Assembly (NCBI GenBank): GCA_900770075.1
Contig: CAAGIZ010000116.1
Location: 1-5,970 of the forward strand
Source of the DNA: Spirochaetia bacterium
GTDB lineage: Bacteria; Spirochaetota; Spirochaetia; Treponematales; Treponemataceae
Direction of reading: 5' to 3'
Length of the DNA stretch: 5,970 bases
Shown here piece after piece: positions 5,612 through 5,970 of the stretch (positions are counted from its first letter, which is position 1; every line of letters starts with the position of its first letter). The position numbers were made by a program, and so were the translations under genes. The notes under the pieces are model-generated. The model saw only the letters and a program-made list of their open reading frames with translations, did no database searches and was not told the DNA's origin.

Positions 5612-5644
5612 GCACGCGCCATAGAATCAGGCACTTCCAAAATC

Positions 5645-5673
5645 AATATATCATAGATATTTCATTTTGTATA
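5645..5673 (-). promoter_or_regulatory. Candidate promoter of peptide 1 mRNA
   Basis: On the minus strand TATACA (5673-5668), a 17-bp spacer and TATATT (5650-5645) would start RNA near 5638, leaving a leader of about 150 nt that contains the hairpins at 5548-5611. The -35 matches only 4 of 6. The site lies back to back with the promoter of antisense RNA 2. I found nothing better nearer the ATG. Confidence 0.35.
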
Positions 5674-5723
5674 GCAGGATTGCTTTTAGTATAGGGTTTT
5701 TATGCAGTATTGATTTTACAGAT

Positions 5724-5752
5724 TTGACGAAAAACTGTATTGGTGGTATATT
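5724..5752 (+). promoter_or_regulatory. Promoter of antisense RNA 2
   Basis: TTGACG (5724-5729), 17 bp, TATATT (5747-5752), with the same extended -10 and the same flanking sequence as 5269-5297. Retention of the full promoter in both copies supports function. Confidence 0.75.
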
Positions 5753-5758
5753 AAAAAG

Positions 5759-5845
5759 AAGGGAAATGCCCGACTCCGTCGGTCGTCTCCACTATTTTGC
5801 TATAAAGCCGTCCAGTGTTTGAGCGAAAGGGCGGCTTTACTTTTT
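5759..5845 (+). ncRNA. Antisense RNA 2, putative type I antitoxin
   Basis: A transcript of about 87 nt is predicted between the promoter at 5724-5752 and the terminator at 5804-5845. The 5' stem CCGAC/GTCGG (5770-5774 with 5778-5782) is identical to that of RNA 1. The terminator loop and the segment before it differ, which could give each RNA its own target. It ends about 8 nt short of the stop codon of peptide 2, so pairing is confined to the 3' UTR of that mRNA. The antitoxin role is inferred from layout. Confidence 0.6.
5804..5845. terminator. Terminator of antisense RNA 2
   Basis: AAAGCCGTCC (5804-5813) pairs with GGGCGGCTTT (5829-5838) with one G-U pair; T5803 and A5839 extend it. CTTTTTACTCTTT follows on the plus strand. 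On the minus strand the stem is followed only by a short T-run, so any use in that direction is weaker. Confidence 0.7.
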
Positions 5846-5852
5846 ACTCTTT

Positions 5853-5933
5853 CTATTTCTTAAAATAAGAAAGGGCTGTCAGAATGAGAATGGCTAAATT
5901 AATAGCCAACGAAATAATTTCGTATAAAGTCAT
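5853..5933 (-). CDS. Small hydrophobic peptide 2, Hol_Tox-like putative toxin
   Basis: A 26-codon ORF with ATG at 5933-5931, preceded at 9 nt by GGGAGG (5948-5943). The peptide begins MTLYEIISL, continues as a hydrophobic helix rich in Ile, Leu and Ala, and ends ALSYFKK. From memory this matches the pattern of holin-like type I toxins (Pfam Hol_Tox, and the TxpA/BsrE type): Met, a short polar step with Tyr/Phe-Glu, then an Ile/Ser/Leu-rich transmembrane helix and a basic end. The role would be membrane damage or growth arrest when the antisense RNA is lost. What is seen: the ORF, the strong Shine-Dalgarno, the hydrophobic helix and the convergent antisense RNA with its own promoter. What is inferred: toxicity. 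Its promoter lies past the window end. Confidence 0.65.
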   Translation of the reverse strand: MTLYEIISLAINLAILILTALSYFKK

Positions 5934-5970
5934 TCCGCAAAGCCTCCCTTTTTCAAATTCCGGCAGAACC

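Larger units (their letters stand above)
5699..5970. repeat. Tandem unit 2, cut by window end
   Basis: Second copy of 5244-5525. The promoter block is the same base for base, and the stretch from GCCCGACT through CCACTAT matches exactly. The coding part differs. The upstream end, with the promoter expected for peptide 2, lies beyond the window. Confidence 0.8.

Noticed and set aside
5406..5615. 69-codon minus-strand open frame overlapping peptide 1
   Set aside because: It has no good Shine-Dalgarno, crosses the hairpin cluster and is Cys-rich without pattern. The overlapping 32-codon frame has an ideal Shine-Dalgarno and a hydrophobic helix.
5240..5970. CRISPR array or tRNA/attachment site as the reason for the duplication
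   Set aside because: There are only two units of about 455 bp with structured content, not short repeats with spacers, and I see no tRNA cloverleaf or recombinase gene.

Overview
The window holds two ordinary chromosomal genes and, to their right, a small tandem locus that looks like two type I toxin-antitoxin modules. The organism is most likely an anaerobic bacterium, and my best guess is a Treponema-like spirochaete. That guess rests on general feel: moderate GC, a very long acidic linker in FtsK, an FMN oxidoreductase with a cysteine-rich N-terminus of the kind I associate with anaerobes, and many hairpin repeats between genes. I cannot prove the genus from this sequence.

Layout. Bases 1-243 contain no gene. 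They hold three long hairpins in a row and a strong plus-strand terminator, and may encode a small structured RNA. Bases 244-1170 (minus strand) encode an FMN-dependent alpha-hydroxy-acid oxidoreductase. Its likely promoter sits so close to the ATG that the mRNA may be leaderless, and a perfect 16-bp palindrome covers the -35 element. Bases 1171-1531 hold that promoter, one arm of an inverted repeat pair, a long imperfect hairpin and a possible 25-codon leader peptide whose stop overlaps the next start. Bases 1532-5038 (plus strand) encode the DNA translocase FtsK/SpoIIIE: four membrane segments, about 540 residues of hyperacidic linker, then a complete motor and gamma domain. The second arm of the inverted repeat follows the gene.

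Bases 5244-5970 are a tandem duplication with a period of about 455 bp. Each unit has a consensus-like plus-strand promoter (TTGACG, 17 bp, TATATT) driving a short RNA of about 90 nt that ends in a GC-rich terminator. Convergent to it on the minus strand is a very short ORF (32 or 26 codons) with a strong Shine-Dalgarno, encoding a single hydrophobic helix with a lysine-rich tail. The RNA is antisense to the 3' end of the peptide mRNA. This is the architecture of type I toxin-antitoxin systems such as txpA/RatA and bsrG/SR4. The 26-residue peptide also resembles the holin-like toxin (Hol_Tox) family. This is the most interesting part of the window; it continues past the right edge, so more copies may follow.

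The FMN enzyme and FtsK are divergently transcribed and have no obvious functional link. The toxin-like locus looks like an independent accessory insertion downstream of ftsK.
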